Shown here: one piece after another, positions 28,162-36,526 of the stretch | Layout: each line of letters starts with the position of its first letter | Position numbering within the stretch: position 1 is the first letter of the stretch | NCBI GenBank assembly: GCA_028871815.1 | Contig: JAGWMJ010000013.1 | Coordinates: forward strand, 52,407-116,406 | Source of the DNA: Armatimonadota bacterium | GTDB lineage: Bacteria > Armatimonadota > Chthonomonadetes > Chthonomonadales > Chthonomonadaceae | Length of the DNA: 64,000 bases | Direction: 5' to 3' | The notes under the pieces: model-generated | The model's input: the letters and a program-made list of their open reading frames with translations, nothing else | What the model was told of the DNA's origin: nothing | The model's database searches: none | Translations under genes and position numbers: made by a program

Positions 28162-28233
28162 GCCGACGTAGCACAGTGGTAGCGCAGCTCTTTCGTAAAG
28201 AGCAGGTCGTCGGTTCGAATCCGACCGTCGGCT
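28162..28233 (+). tRNA. tRNA-Thr (anticodon CGU, reads ACG)
   Basis: A complete cloverleaf is seen. The acceptor stem GCCGACG (28162-28168) pairs with CGTCGGC (28226-28232). The anticodon arm is GCTCT-TTCGTAA-AGAGC with CGT at 28094+100 = 28194-28196, and the T arm is GTCGG-TTCGAAT-CCGAC. The D stem has one A-C mismatch. CCA is not encoded; the discriminator base is T. The anticodon assigns it to threonine. Confidence 0.95.
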
Positions 28234-28290
28234 CTCGCAGCCTTCGGGCACGCATAATATCGCCGGCTTGAATACCGGCACGGCAGTGTG

Positions 28291-28326
28291 CGGCCCGTGG
28301 CTCTCTATCCGCCCGGGCCGTTTCTT
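28291..28326 (+). terminator. Candidate intrinsic terminator after tRNA-Thr
   Basis: CGGCCCG (28291-28297) and CGGGCCG (28314-28320) form a 7-base stem with a 16-base loop, followed by TTTCTT. It lies about 60 bases after the tRNA and ahead of the ABC exporter genes. The large loop and short T run make it moderate at best. A second small hairpin (28262-28279) lies between it and the tRNA. Confidence 0.4.
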
Positions 28327-28454
28327 GCAGCAGACAGATCGCCAGGCACGGTGGGCAGCCCGAGATGGCGTGGTGATCGAAATCGGATCGCGGTTGGATG
28401 GCAGGCGCTTGCCGGTCCACGTTCCCAAGCTCTGCGGCTCCCGATGAGGTTGCC

Positions 28455-29267
28455 ATGGATTTCGATCTGAACACCTCGATACCGCAGTCGGCGGATGCGG
28501 ATGGCGAGTACAGCATCGTCGCGATGGGTCTTACCAAGCGATTCGGTGCTCAACTGGCCGTGGATAACGTTGATCTTGCCGTGAAGAAGGGCGAGTTCTT
28601 CGGCTTTCTGGGGCCGAACGGCGCCGGTAAGACAACCGCTATCCGGCTGATGTGCGGCCTCCTGCGTCCGGATGGCGGCGGGGTTCGCCTCGCCGGCTAC
28701 GAGTTGGCGACGCAGCCGCTTTTAGCGCGCGGATGCCTTGGTGTTCTACCGGAAGAGCCTTACCTATACGAACGGCTGACCGCGCTGGAGTTCCTGGTTT
28801 TTGCCGGTCAGATGTACGGCATACCAAAGGCCGATGCCACGGCCCGCGCGGGCGATTTGCTGGAGTTGATGGAGCTTACCGAAGATCGGAACAAGCTGAT
28901 CATCGATTTCTCCATGGGCATGAAGAAGAAGACGGCGCTCGCGGCGGCTATCATACACTCTCCACGGGTGATGTTTCTGGATGAGCCGTTTAACGGTATC
29001 GACCCAATCTCCGTTCGAGCAATTCGCACTGTCTTGCGTCATCTTACTGAGCGTGGAACCACGATCTTTATCTCGTCACACGTTATGGAGGTCGTGGAGA
29101 AGCTGTGTGATCGCATTGCAGTGATCAATCATGGCCGTATTGTGGGTATGGGCGCTATCAGCGAGCTGCGCGAGCAGGTTCAAGCCGGCACGGGATCGAC
29201 GCTGGAGGATATCTTCCTGAAAATGGTGGATGCCCGCGAGGAAGCAGAAGAGCTGAAGTGGCTGTAG
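28455..29267 (+). CDS. ABC-2 type transporter ATP-binding protein
   Basis: The protein has 270 residues from the ATG at 28455, preceded by GATGAGG; an in-frame start at 28398 is less likely. Walker A is GPNGAGKTT, the signature is FSMGMKKK, a variant of the usual LSGGQ, and Walker B is VMFLDEPFNGID. This SxG-type signature is common among CcmA/NatA-like exporters. It overlaps the permease gene by 10 bases, so the two make one exporter. The substrate is unknown. Confidence 0.93.
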   Translation: MDFDLNTSIPQSADADGEYSIVAMGLTKRFGAQLAVDNVDLAVKKGEFFGFLGPNGAGKTTAIRLMCGLLRPDGGGVRLAGYELATQPLLARGCLGVLPEEPYLYERLTALEFLVFAGQMYGIPKADATARAGDLLELMELTEDRNKLIIDFSMGMKKKTALAAAIIHSPRVMFLDEPFNGIDPISVRAIRTVLRHLTERGTTIFISSHVMEVVEKLCDRIAVINHGRIVGMGAISELREQVQAGTGSTLEDIFLKMVDAREEAEELKWL

Positions 29268-30958
29268 CGCCGTCCCGGCGGGCGCCGGCGCAGCCCTCGC
29301 CGGCCAGGTCTGCGCGTGTCATCCGACTTCTGGTCTGGCTGAAGACCAAAACCATGTTGCGGCAGATGCACGGGCGATCCCGCGCCAGCGCGATTATCAC
29401 CGGCCTCGTTCTTCTTGTGATGCTTGGGCCGGTAGGTTTCGGCGCCGCATTCGCCGTCGGCGGGTTCGCACTCAGCGTTTCGGATGACGCGGCGCTCCGC
29501 CTGGCCGAGGTGCTGCTCTACTTCGTCTACTTCGTTTGGGTGATGGGACCGTTGATGGGCTTCCAGATCAGCGAGATGTACGATATATCCCGCCTCTTCA
29601 TCTTTCCGGTTACGCACCGGCAGATTCTGATCGCTGCAGTGGTCGGCTGCCTCTCGGATTTCTGGGTGATCTTTGCATTGCCAACCTTGACGGTTCTGGT
29701 GCTCGTCTTCTCCAACCGTACCGGTACCGGCGCCATCCTTGCGGCAACTGCAATGGTTCTTTTTCTCATCCACACATTCGCTCTCTCGCAGGCGATCGGC
29801 ATCTCCAGCAGCGCGCTTCTCAAGAGTCGAAGATATCGCGAAGTTGTGACCGTTGTGGTAACGCTGTTTTCGCTGGGCTTCTATTTCGCCTGGCAGATAC
29901 TGGCCCGAAGCGCATTTACATTCAACTACCGAAACCTGCTGCACAAACCGCTGTGGACATGGTTGGCCGCGATGCCGCCGGCGATGGCCGCGAATGCGAT
30001 GGCCGATGCGCGTGCCGGCGCAATACTGCCGGCGCTCACCTGGATCATCGTGCTGGCGTGCGCCGCCGCAATCACGGTTTGGGCGGCCGCCTGGGCCGTG
30101 GAGCGTACGTGGCAGGCGGGTGAAGTCCTTCCACGCCAACCGAGACGCGCCGCGACAAATCACGCCGAGGTCGAAGTTGCACCATCACGGGCGCTCGCGA
30201 CGCCAACCTGGATACCGCGAGTCGTGGCTGCGATGGCGAGCAAGGAGAGCGCGTACATCGTTCGCGATCCGATCTACCGGCAGTACGCCCTCAGCCTGAT
30301 CTATGCCGTTGGCGTTGGCGTGCTCCTTGGACTGAAGCGTGGAACTGCGCAGGTTTTTGGCGGCGCGGAGCACGGCTTTGTATTTGCCTGGCTGCTATTC
30401 ATGGAACTTGCGCTGATGGCGAACTGCTTTGGCGCCGACGGCGCGGCGGCTGGGCAGCTCTTTCTGTTCCCCTGCCGGCGCAGGGAGATATTTCTCGGGA
30501 AGAACCTTCCCATGTTCGCGATTCTTTCCGTAGTCAACTCCGCCGCGATCGTTCTGGTGGCGGCGATTACGGATACCTTGCCCGGCATCTGGCAGTGGGT
30601 GGTTCTGACTGAATTGACGCTAGTGCTCACGATTGGTGTCGGAAACATCACCTCTGTCCTCGCGCCGTATCGAGTCCAGCTTCGCAACGCGCGGCTACGT
30701 GGCGCGGCCGGTGCGCGTGGCTGCACCTACTCGCTCGTCTATTTTGGCGTCTTCCTGGCGGTTGGTATTCTGGCGCTGCCGCTAGACGCCGCCGTGTTTG
30801 TGCCCGGCTTGCTCGTAGGCGCCCAGTGGTACGCGCTTTCAATCCCATTGGCCGTGCTGTACGCGCTGGCCATGTATGCCGTGACGCTGACCATTGCTGA
30901 GCGGCTGCTTAATGGGCGGGAGCCGGATATTCTGGCCAAGCTTGCAGCAAGTACTTAA
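29258..30958 (+). CDS. ABC-2 type exporter permease
   Basis: The protein has 566 residues and about 12 hydrophobic segments in two sets divided by a polar region near residues 290-330. The GTG start at 29258 overlaps the ATPase gene by 10 bases. Its layout resembles the large single-chain ABC-2 exporter permeases, such as those in Planctomycetes and Armatimonadota. The polar linker (EVEVAPSRALATPTWIPRV) is short of any recognisable domain. Together with the upstream ATPase it forms a complete exporter of unknown cargo. Confidence 0.85.
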   Translation: MAVAPSRRAPAQPSPARSARVIRLLVWLKTKTMLRQMHGRSRASAIITGLVLLVMLGPVGFGAAFAVGGFALSVSDDAALRLAEVLLYFVYFVWVMGPLMGFQISEMYDISRLFIFPVTHRQILIAAVVGCLSDFWVIFALPTLTVLVLVFSNRTGTGAILAATAMVLFLIHTFALSQAIGISSSALLKSRRYREVVTVVVTLFSLGFYFAWQILARSAFTFNYRNLLHKPLWTWLAAMPPAMAANAMADARAGAILPALTWIIVLACAAAITVWAAAWAVERTWQAGEVLPRQPRRAATNHAEVEVAPSRALATPTWIPRVVAAMASKESAYIVRDPIYRQYALSLIYAVGVGVLLGLKRGTAQVFGGAEHGFVFAWLLFMELALMANCFGADGAAAGQLFLFPCRRREIFLGKNLPMFAILSVVNSAAIVLVAAITDTLPGIWQWVVLTELTLVLTIGVGNITSVLAPYRVQLRNARLRGAAGARGCTYSLVYFGVFLAVGILALPLDAAVFVPGLLVGAQWYALSIPLAVLYALAMYAVTLTIAERLLNGREPDILAKLAAST

Positions 30959-30982
30959 CCCAACAGTGAAGGAGATAAGAGA

Positions 30983-31627
30983 TTGGTAGAACCGATTGGC
31001 CTTGCAGTAATCGAGAGCTATCTGGACGGCCTGGTCCCGGCGCGCAATGCCGTGATGGCGGAAATGGAAGCCTACGCTGCGGAAGTCAACTTTCCCATCA
31101 TTGGTCCTGCCGCAGGCTACTTCAACTACACCGTTGCACGCATGCTGGGTGCCCGGCAGGTCTTCGAACTGGGTTCCGGGTACGGATACTCAACTGCATG
31201 GTTTGCGCGCGCAGTACGGGAGAATGGTGGTGGCACAGTTCACCATGTGGTTTGGGATGACGAACTCAGCGGCAAGGCTCGCGGTTATATCGAGCGGCTT
31301 GGCTACACCGATACCGTGGAGTTTCACGTGGGCGAGGCGGTGAAGACGCTCGCTGAAGTTGGGGGCGAGTACGACCTGATGTTCAACGACATCAACAAAG
31401 ATGGATACCCGGCCTCAATTCCGGTGATCAAGCAGCACCTGCGGCCCGGCGGCGCACTGCTTATCGACAACATGGTCTGGAGCGGAAAGGTGCTCGGTTC
31501 AGCAGACCAGTCCGCCGAAACCAACGGCATACGCGAGGCAACCCGGCTGCTCACCACTGATCCCGATTTCATCACCACCCTCGCGCCGATCCGCGATGGT
31601 GTTATGCTGGCGTGGCGAGCCCGGTAA
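30983..31627 (+). CDS. O-methyltransferase (class I SAM-dependent, caffeoyl-CoA/COMT type 3)
   Basis: The protein has 214 residues from a TTG at 30983, supported by GAAGGAG at about 30967-30973. The SAM-binding motif VFELGSGYGYSTAWFARAV and the metal-binding-type segment DLMFNDINKDGYP match family 3 O-methyltransferases. The segment LRPGGALLIDNMVWSGKV is also characteristic. These enzymes use a divalent metal and act on catechols or related phenols; the real substrate cannot be deduced. It follows the exporter genes by 24 bases on the same strand, so it may be in their operon. Confidence 0.88.
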   Translation: MVEPIGLAVIESYLDGLVPARNAVMAEMEAYAAEVNFPIIGPAAGYFNYTVARMLGARQVFELGSGYGYSTAWFARAVRENGGGTVHHVVWDDELSGKARGYIERLGYTDTVEFHVGEAVKTLAEVGGEYDLMFNDINKDGYPASIPVIKQHLRPGGALLIDNMVWSGKVLGSADQSAETNGIREATRLLTTDPDFITTLAPIRDGVMLAWRAR

Positions 31628-31750
31628 CCGAAAATGGTGCCCGTGGTAGGCGTGGGACCACCGACACTCGCGGTCGATCGAGAAAAGCCTGCAGCGCCAG
31701 GCCAGCGCCCAGCGTGACCAGCAGGTCCTCTCCGCCAGCCGTCATGCTCG

Positions 31751-31786
31751 GCCCGCAAGCCATAGCGAGATAAGCCCGTTGCGGGC
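31751..31786. repeat. Perfect 8-base inverted repeat (GCCCGCAA...TTGCGGGC)
   Basis: Arms at 31751-31758 and 31779-31786 enclose a 20-base loop. The arms are exact complements. No T run follows on either strand, so a terminator role is not supported. Confidence 0.6.
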
Positions 31787-31831
31787 ATTCGGCGCACCGG
31801 CTTCGTGGCCCCGTGGCTTTAGTATCGTTAA

Positions 31832-31855
31832 CGGGATAGCTCCGTTTCTATCCCG
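31832..31855. repeat. Perfect 8-base inverted repeat (CGGGATAG...CTATCCCG)
   Basis: Arms at 31832-31839 and 31848-31855 enclose an 8-base loop. It lies about 45 bases after the previous hairpin, so together they form a structured intergenic element. Confidence 0.6.
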
Positions 31856-32298
31856 CTGAAGTCCCTTCTGCCCGTTCAGCCATCCTGAGCGAGGACGAGC
31901 CGCAACTCGAACAGGAACCGGGATCGTACTCGCGATGGTCGGGCTATCCGGCAATTCACCGCGTAAGATGGCACGGCGTCTCCGCGGGCGTGCATTACTC
32001 GTTGAGGGCAACTGGATCCGGCACAGGAACTAGGCGCACTAATGCGTCAGTACTGCGGCGAGAGGCTGGCGCCCGATCCTGCCCCGAGCGCCACGGACCC
32101 GTGTCTATACCGGGTCGTGAACCGCTGGCCGGCGAGACATTACGAAACAGTCATCCTGGTGATCTGCACGGTTGGTTGTGAGAAACCATTTCGGGACCGC
32201 GCGCTTGAGGCTATCCCTGGCGCTGGACTTGCAACGCTGTATTCTCCTCCGACGGCTTGGACTGGCCGGCTCACTGTCTTCTCGTACCACCCAGTGAC

Positions 32299-32412
32299 AT
32301 GACGCTCCATAAGGCGAAGGCAATCCTCAAGCGCCTGGACCACTACGGCGAGATTCGTGAGCTTGTGACTACCAACGATCAGTACAACCTGGAGTCCAGG
32401 TCTGCACCGTAA
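32299..32412 (+). CDS. Possible 37-residue peptide or gene remnant
   Basis: An ATG at 32299 opens a frame with a protein-like composition, LHKAKAILKRLDHYGEIREL and then TTNDQYNLESR, ending in TAA. No ribosome site is evident. It could be a small gene, a decayed fragment of a larger helical protein, or chance. Nothing in it identifies a family. Confidence 0.25.
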   Translation: MTLHKAKAILKRLDHYGEIRELVTTNDQYNLESRSAP

Positions 32413-32627
32413 CGCTTGATCGATGCGGTTCGGGTGCTTTGGCTCGGCCCTGGAACCATCGCGCTGTGCCTCCTCCACAACGCCTGGGAGCGGCGTCACC
32501 ATCAGAACGGCAGCGGCGAAGCGTGGATGGCGGACCGCATTGTTATCCTGGGCAAAGCGAAGGATCACTCTGCCGGCCCTTACGACGTCAGCCGCAACCC
32601 GAGCTGCCCGGCATCCGGAAGCAGACT

Positions 32628-33047
32628 TCAGGCACGCGTATCAACCTTACCGAGCCTGGTGCCCGGCCGCCTGGGCGTCGCCGCCGAGAGCGGGTACGCG
32701 CGAATAAGAATGTCAGAAGCGATTCCGAGCGTACCGCTGAGTTTACGTATCATCGTGATTGTCAGCGCTCGCCTCCGGTTGAGTACCTCATTGACGCGCG
32801 CGCGTGAACCGATACAGGTCTGCAACTGACGCGGCGTGATTCCACGGCTCTCGATGTAGTACCGCAGTGCATCAATCGGATCAGGCGGCGCGATTGGGCA
32901 AAACCGTTTCTCGTGCGCCTCAATCAGTGTTGCCAGTACGTCGAGTGTGTCCTCGTCCGTTGATCCGGTCACGGCGTCCATCAGCGACTCCATCTGAGCC
33001 AGCGCCGCATGATAGTCATCTTCAGATCTAATTGGGCGTATATTCAT
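32628..33047 (-). CDS. higA: HigA-type antitoxin (XRE-family HTH)
   Basis: The protein has 139 residues. An N-terminal helical region (SEDDYHAALAQMESLMDA) and an HTH at about residues 70-110 (RGITPRQLQTCIGSRARVNEVL) are typical of HigA antitoxins, which bind the toxin and repress their own promoter. The upstream toxin ORF ends 9 bases before the ATG, the usual higBA order (toxin first). The gene is intact. The toxin carries a nonsense codon, so this antitoxin may now have no partner to neutralise. Confidence 0.85.
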   Translation of the reverse strand: MNIRPIRSEDDYHAALAQMESLMDAVTGSTDEDTLDVLATLIEAHEKRFCPIAPPDPIDALRYYIESRGITPRQLQTCIGSRARVNEVLNRRRALTITMIRKLSGTLGIASDILIRAYPLSAATPRRPGTRLGKVDTRA

Positions 33048-33056
33048 CGCGCGTCC

Positions 33057-33356
33057 TCAAACGGTCCCAGCATCCACTTTGTCGTAGTCAGCATGAGTTG
33101 CGATGAATCGTACAAATACGATCTCACAATTGTAGTGGATGGCTACGATCAGTCTATATTCATTGCCTTTGATACTAAACATGACGCGATTATTGGAGAT
33201 AATACTTGCGTTCCGATAGCCATCTCGGACAGCCTGTGGAGTGTTCCAGGCTGCGGACTCTGCGTCTTGCAGCCATGCACGCTACGGACCCTCCGAGTCG
33301 ACATTCGCAGGTTTCTCCCAGAACTCCCGCAACCTGCGCCGCGCGATTACTCTCAT
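33057..33356 (-). pseudogene. higB: HigB-type mRNA interferase toxin, interrupted by an in-frame amber codon
   Basis: Reading the minus strand from the ATG at 33356 gives 24 codons (MRVIARRRLREFWEK and on to DSEGP), a TAG at 33284-33282, then an unbroken frame to TGA at 33059-33057. The remainder (RAWLQDAESAAWNTPQAV, then NNRVMFSIKGNEYRL and IVFVRFIATHADYDKVDAG) is a near-textbook HigB of the RelE/HigB fold, about 99 codons in all. The family has a Leu, Glu or similar residue where TAG sits (G-P-L-R-A-W), so one base change from TTG would explain it. No frameshift is needed. A sequencing error or recoding is possible but less likely. Confidence 0.85.
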
Positions 33357-33682
33357 ATTGCGCTGTACCACGTTCCCAGTATGGGATCGAGCCCGGGCGA
33401 GACGGGTGTGCGCACTGCATTATGAACGCCGGGTCGGCTGATGGATGCCTCAACCGCCGCCTGCAAGCAATAAGAGGTCTGGCCCCGTCTGGGAATGCGT
33501 CCCAGACGCTCCATTGGTCCCAGGGCGCGGACGCTTAGCGTGCAGCCGTATCGCGGCCAGTCCGAACGGATCCGTGATCGCTCGCTCGGTTAAAGGCGAT
33601 CCGCAGTTTCCGTGCAGGAAGTCGGACCTGGTGGTGCGAATCCTGGATCACCTGGATGTTGCGAACAAGGAGCGAAACCGAA
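33357..33682. other. Intergenic region between higBA and the DinB-like gene
   Basis: No gene is supported here. It holds the region expected to carry the hig promoter (minus strand), where CATAAT-like boxes occur without a good -35. It also holds a perfect 9-base hairpin at 33486-33508. Confidence 0.6.
33486..33508. repeat. Perfect 9-base hairpin (CGTCTGGGA/TCCCAGACG)
   Basis: Arms at 33486-33494 and 33500-33508 with a 5-base loop. It is as stable as a terminator stem but has no T run on either side. It may be an operator or an mRNA structure upstream of the DinB-like gene. Confidence 0.6.
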
Positions 33683-34159
33683 ATGGGAAAAGTAGATCTG
33701 CCCGCGTTTCTGGGTGGCCGATTGCGGCATGCCGGAAATACGCTCGCCGAGGCCTGTGAGAAGATGCCGGACGACCGGTGTGCATGGAACCCGATCGTGG
33801 AAGGCAACAAAGGGCGCGATGCCCTGGATCAAGCGCTTGAGTGTGCGTACCTGAATGGGTACGGAGCCGGCGCATTCCGGGATGGCGTGATGCCGGCATT
33901 CGATGCCAGCGACTACAAGAGCCGGCAGGATGCACACCGCTCGCCGAAACAGGCCATTCCGTGGCTGCGTGAGGCTACGGAGTACCTTGCCGGCGTCGTG
34001 GAAGCCTGCACCGAGGAGAAACTCGCCACAACCGTGACGAATCCGTTCACAAAGAAGGAGTGCTCACTCGCAGACTTCGCGGATTTCCTCTATTGGAATA
34101 CCGTGTATCACGAGGGCCAGGTGAACTACATTCAGGTTCTATACGGCGATATGTCGTAG
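33683..34159 (+). CDS. DinB-superfamily protein
   Basis: The protein has 158 residues from the ATG at 33683, supported by AAGGAGC at 33667-33673. The four-helix DinB-type pattern and the C-terminal YWNTVYHEGQVNYIQVLYG match the family, which binds a metal through histidines. The first expected His is not obvious in the N-terminal third, so metal binding is uncertain. Members include thiol transferases and damage-inducible proteins of unknown role. It converges on guaB. Confidence 0.7.
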   Translation: MGKVDLPAFLGGRLRHAGNTLAEACEKMPDDRCAWNPIVEGNKGRDALDQALECAYLNGYGAGAFRDGVMPAFDASDYKSRQDAHRSPKQAIPWLREATEYLAGVVEACTEEKLATTVTNPFTKKECSLADFADFLYWNTVYHEGQVNYIQVLYGDMS

Positions 34160-34190
34160 TTTCGGCGACTGCTGCCGCATCGTAAGCCCA

Positions 34191-34215
34191 CGCCGCCGAC
34201 TCCATGTTGGCGGCG
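34191..34215. terminator. Strong hairpin between convergent DinB-like gene and guaB
   Basis: CGCCGCCGAC (34191-34200) pairs with GTTGGCGGCG (34206-34215) through ten pairs (one G-T) around a TCCAT loop. It lies in the middle of the convergent gap, the position of a bidirectional terminator. No T run follows on either strand, so a Rho-independent role is likely only if U runs are not required in this organism. Confidence 0.45.
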
Positions 34216-34298
34216 CGGGCGGCCTGCCTTGACCCGGGAATAGCGGATATGCGCCGTCCTGCCGACGCACTGCGGCGCACGATATCGCCCGCCACGTA

Positions 34299-35810
34299 TT
34301 ACGATTCGGCACGCATTTGCGGGTCGGCGGAGTAGTTCGGTGGCTCCTTGGTGATCCAGACGTCGTGTACGTGACCTTCACGCAGCCCGGCGTTGGTCAC
34401 GCGAACAAAGCGTGCCCGGTTGCGCAGGTCTGCAAGCGAATGCGCGCCGAGGTACCCCATACCGCTCCGGATGCCGCCCACCAGTTGGTGAATCGTGTCG
34501 TGCAGATCACCCTTGTATGGTACGCGGCCCTCAACGCCCTCCGGCACCACCTTGGATGATGTGTCGGTGATGATGCCGTACCGGTCGCTGGAACCCTCGC
34601 GCATGGCGGCTTCACTGCCCATTCCCCGGTACTCCTTGTACGCGCGGCCCTGATACAGCACAACCTCCCCAGGCGCTTCAGTGGTTCCGGCAAGCAGGTT
34701 TCCAACCATGACGGCTGCGGCTCCAGCTGCCAGCGCCTTTACGGCATCCCCGCTGAACCGGATGCCGCCGTCGGCAATCGTGGGTATGCCGCGTCGCGCA
34801 GCTTCGGTGGCACACTCCATCACGGCAGTCAACTGAGGCACACCCACACCGCTGACGATGCGTGTAGTGCAGATGCTTCCGGCGCCCAGGCCTACTCGGA
34901 TGCACGACGCGCCCGCGCTGATCAGGTCTCGCGTTGCCTCAGCCGTTGCAGCGTTGCCTGCGATGATTATCAGATCCCTGTGACGGCTTCGGATTGCAGC
35001 TACAGCGTCCAGTACTGCCTTCGCCTGCCCATGGGCGGCGTCCACCACAACGGCATCAACGCCTGCTTCCACCAGGTGGTCGGTTCGGGCCACCGGCTCA
35101 CGAAGCGGACCTACCGCCGCGCCGCACTGCAGCCGTCCCCGCGCGTCCTTGGTGGCGTTGGGGAACTGCCGCACCTTCTGGATATCCTTCAGCGTGATCA
35201 GACCAAGAAGCACCTCAGCGGCGTCTACAATCGGCAGCTTCTCAATTCGGTGCTCCTGAAGAATACTCTGCGCGGCGTCCAGTGACGTGCCGGCCGGCGC
35301 CGTGATCAAACCGCCCGGCCGCGTTTCGGCCGAGGTCATCAACTCCGAGACCTTGCGTCTTGGATCAGGCTCAAACCGGATATCGCGGTTGGTGAGGATG
35401 CCGACCAGGCGGCGCGAGTGGGCACTGTCAACAATCGGTACGCCCGAAATGTGATACCGGTTCATCACTTCCATGGCTTCACCGATGGTGGCGTCCGGCG
35501 CCAGGCTGATCGGCTCACTTATGATGCCGTGCTCCGAGCGCTTGACCCGGTCAACCTCGGCAGCCTGTACACCCACCTCCATGTTGCGGTGGATAATGCC
35601 GAGGCCACCCTCACGCGCCATTGCGATAGCCATTCTGGCATCGGTAACGCGGTCCATCGGCGAACTGACTATCGGCGTTCGCAGAACAAGATGCTCCGCC
35701 AACGAGGTCGTGGGGTCGACGCCGGATGGCGCCACATCGGTACTGCAGGGAATCAGCAGGACGTCATCAAAACTCAAGCCCTGCTCAACGGAAATACCAG
35801 CCTCGATCAT
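34299..35810 (-). CDS. guaB: IMP dehydrogenase
   Basis: The protein has 503 residues. It converts IMP to XMP with NAD+, the committed step of GMP synthesis, in the cytoplasm. A TIM barrel is interrupted by two CBS domains (about residues 95-210). The catalytic Cys314 is in [13 protein letters not shown]. The [11 protein letters not shown] and [13 protein letters not shown] blocks bind the IMP phosphate. The C-terminal helix [11 protein letters not shown] is present. The minus-strand start at 35810 is the first ATG before the N-terminal conserved FDDVLLIP. Confidence 0.96.
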   Translation of the reverse strand: MIEAGISVEQGLSFDDVLLIPCSTDVAPSGVDPTTSLAEHLVLRTPIVSSPMDRVTDARMAIAMAREGGLGIIHRNMEVGVQAAEVDRVKRSEHGIISEPISLAPDATIGEAMEVMNRYHISGVPIVDSAHSRRLVGILTNRDIRFEPDPRRKVSELMTSAETRPGGLITAPAGTSLDAAQSILQEHRIEKLPIVDAAEVLLGLITLKDIQKVRQFPNATKDARGRLQCGAAVGPLREPVARTDHLVEAGVDAVVVDAAHGQAKAVLDAVAAIRSRHRDLIIIAGNAATAEATRDLISAGASCIRVGLGAGSICTTRIVSGVGVPQLTAVMECATEAARRGIPTIADGGIRFSGDAVKALAAGAAAVMVGNLLAGTTEAPGEVVLYQGRAYKEYRGMGSEAAMREGSSDRYGIITDTSSKVVPEGVEGRVPYKGDLHDTIHQLVGGIRSGMGYLGAHSLADLRNRARFVRVTNAGLREGHVHDVWITKEPPNYSADPQMRAES

Positions 35811-36281
35811 GGTTCAACTCTCCCGGGGTATTTCCAAACAACTCTACCGCAGAATCGCTCCGGAAGTCAACTTTGATGCCGGGGCGGTTCGTCGCCGTTC
35901 TGCCTCCGGCTGCCGGCTTCGGCGACTTCAGATTGGTCCTTGACATCGTGAGCGTTGACGCACAGAGGTCCAGCGCCTTGTTCTTGATGACAGTTAGCCC
36001 CTGGCTGGCTGGTGCGAATAGCATCTCATTGCTAGCCGGTAGTCGGCTCCGACGGATTTGGCCCATCCGACCTGCCGTGGTTACCGCGTTTATTACCGTG
36101 TGCGAGCCACGAATGGCTTCGGTTCTGCATTCGGTTTTGGCTTTCAAGCCGGGCTGTAGTCCGGGCTTCGCTACCCTTACCGTGCGTATGCCCGAGAAGC
36201 AGGCTGCAGCCAGGGCTTTCGATGAAGCCACATGCTGTGTTGACAGCGCCTTACCGCACAGGTACACTCCGTCGCGCGTGA
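35811..36281. other. Intergenic region with tRNA promoter
   Basis: There is no supported gene in this 471-base stretch. It contains an imperfect hairpin AAGCCGG...CCGGGCTT (36146-36168, one bulged G) and, near its 3' end, the tRNA promoter. Protein-like frames across it are shadows without ribosome sites. Confidence 0.6.
36240..36268 (+). promoter_or_regulatory. Promoter of the CAU-anticodon tRNA
   Basis: TTGACA (36240-36245) and TACACT (36263-36268) are spaced by 17 bases, ending 13 bases before the tRNA. The -35 is a perfect match. The layout matches the tRNA-Thr promoter at 28119. Confidence 0.8.
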
Positions 36282-36353
36282 GGGCCCATAGCTCAATGGT
36301 GGAGCGGCCGGCTCATAACTGGTTGGTTGTAGGTTCGAATCCTACTGGGCCCA
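36282..36353 (+). tRNA. tRNA with CAU anticodon (Met or Ile2)
   Basis: GGGCCCA (36282-36288) pairs with TGGGCCC (36346-36352). The anticodon arm is GCCGG-CTCATAA-CTGGT with CAT in the centre, and the T arm is GTAGG-TTCGAAT-CCTAC. CCA is not encoded. The anticodon alone cannot separate elongator tRNA-Met from the lysidine-modified tRNA-Ile2; the G1-C72 pair argues against initiator tRNA. Confidence 0.93.
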
Positions 36354-36526
36354 TCCGTCGGCGCTGTACCCGGAGTGCGCGATTTGCAATTCGCCGCCCA
36401 TGTGTGATATCTTGTGCACACTTTGCTTGTACGCTTCGCGGCCAATCATCTTGTGAAAGGCATGATCTCGTAGGACTGGGTAGGGCGCGTCGCGCAGGTT
36501 GCGCTCGACGTACTACCAATTGCTCC

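Larger units (their letters stand above)
31628..32627. other. Gene-poor 1 kb stretch with hairpins and repeat fragments
   Basis: I see no convincing gene longer than the 37-codon ORF at 32299. Two perfect 8-base inverted repeats stand out: GCCCGCAA/TTGCGGGC (31751-31786) and CGGGATAG/CTATCCCG (31832-31855). CATCCTGAGCGAGG near 31887 and CGAAGGATCAC near 32560 resemble fragments of the dispersed repeat seen at 27846. Several open frames exist here but have scattered composition and no ribosome sites. The region may be a decayed insertion next to the higBA locus. Confidence 0.5.

Noticed and set aside
28067..28537. Minus-strand ORF containing VGFEPTTCSL
   Set aside because: It is the antisense of tRNA-Thr, the same artefact.
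29180..30163. 327-codon minus-strand ORF inside the ABC-2 permease
   Set aside because: It is a shadow of the permease, with no ribosome site and biased composition.
33009..33425. 138-codon plus-strand ORF over higB
   Set aside because: The minus strand here encodes HigB residues in order on both sides of one TAG; the plus-strand frame is a shadow.
35726..36526. Upstream extension of the beta-propeller ORF
   Set aside because: It would be translated through a tRNA gene; the signal-peptide start at 36527 is the sensible one.
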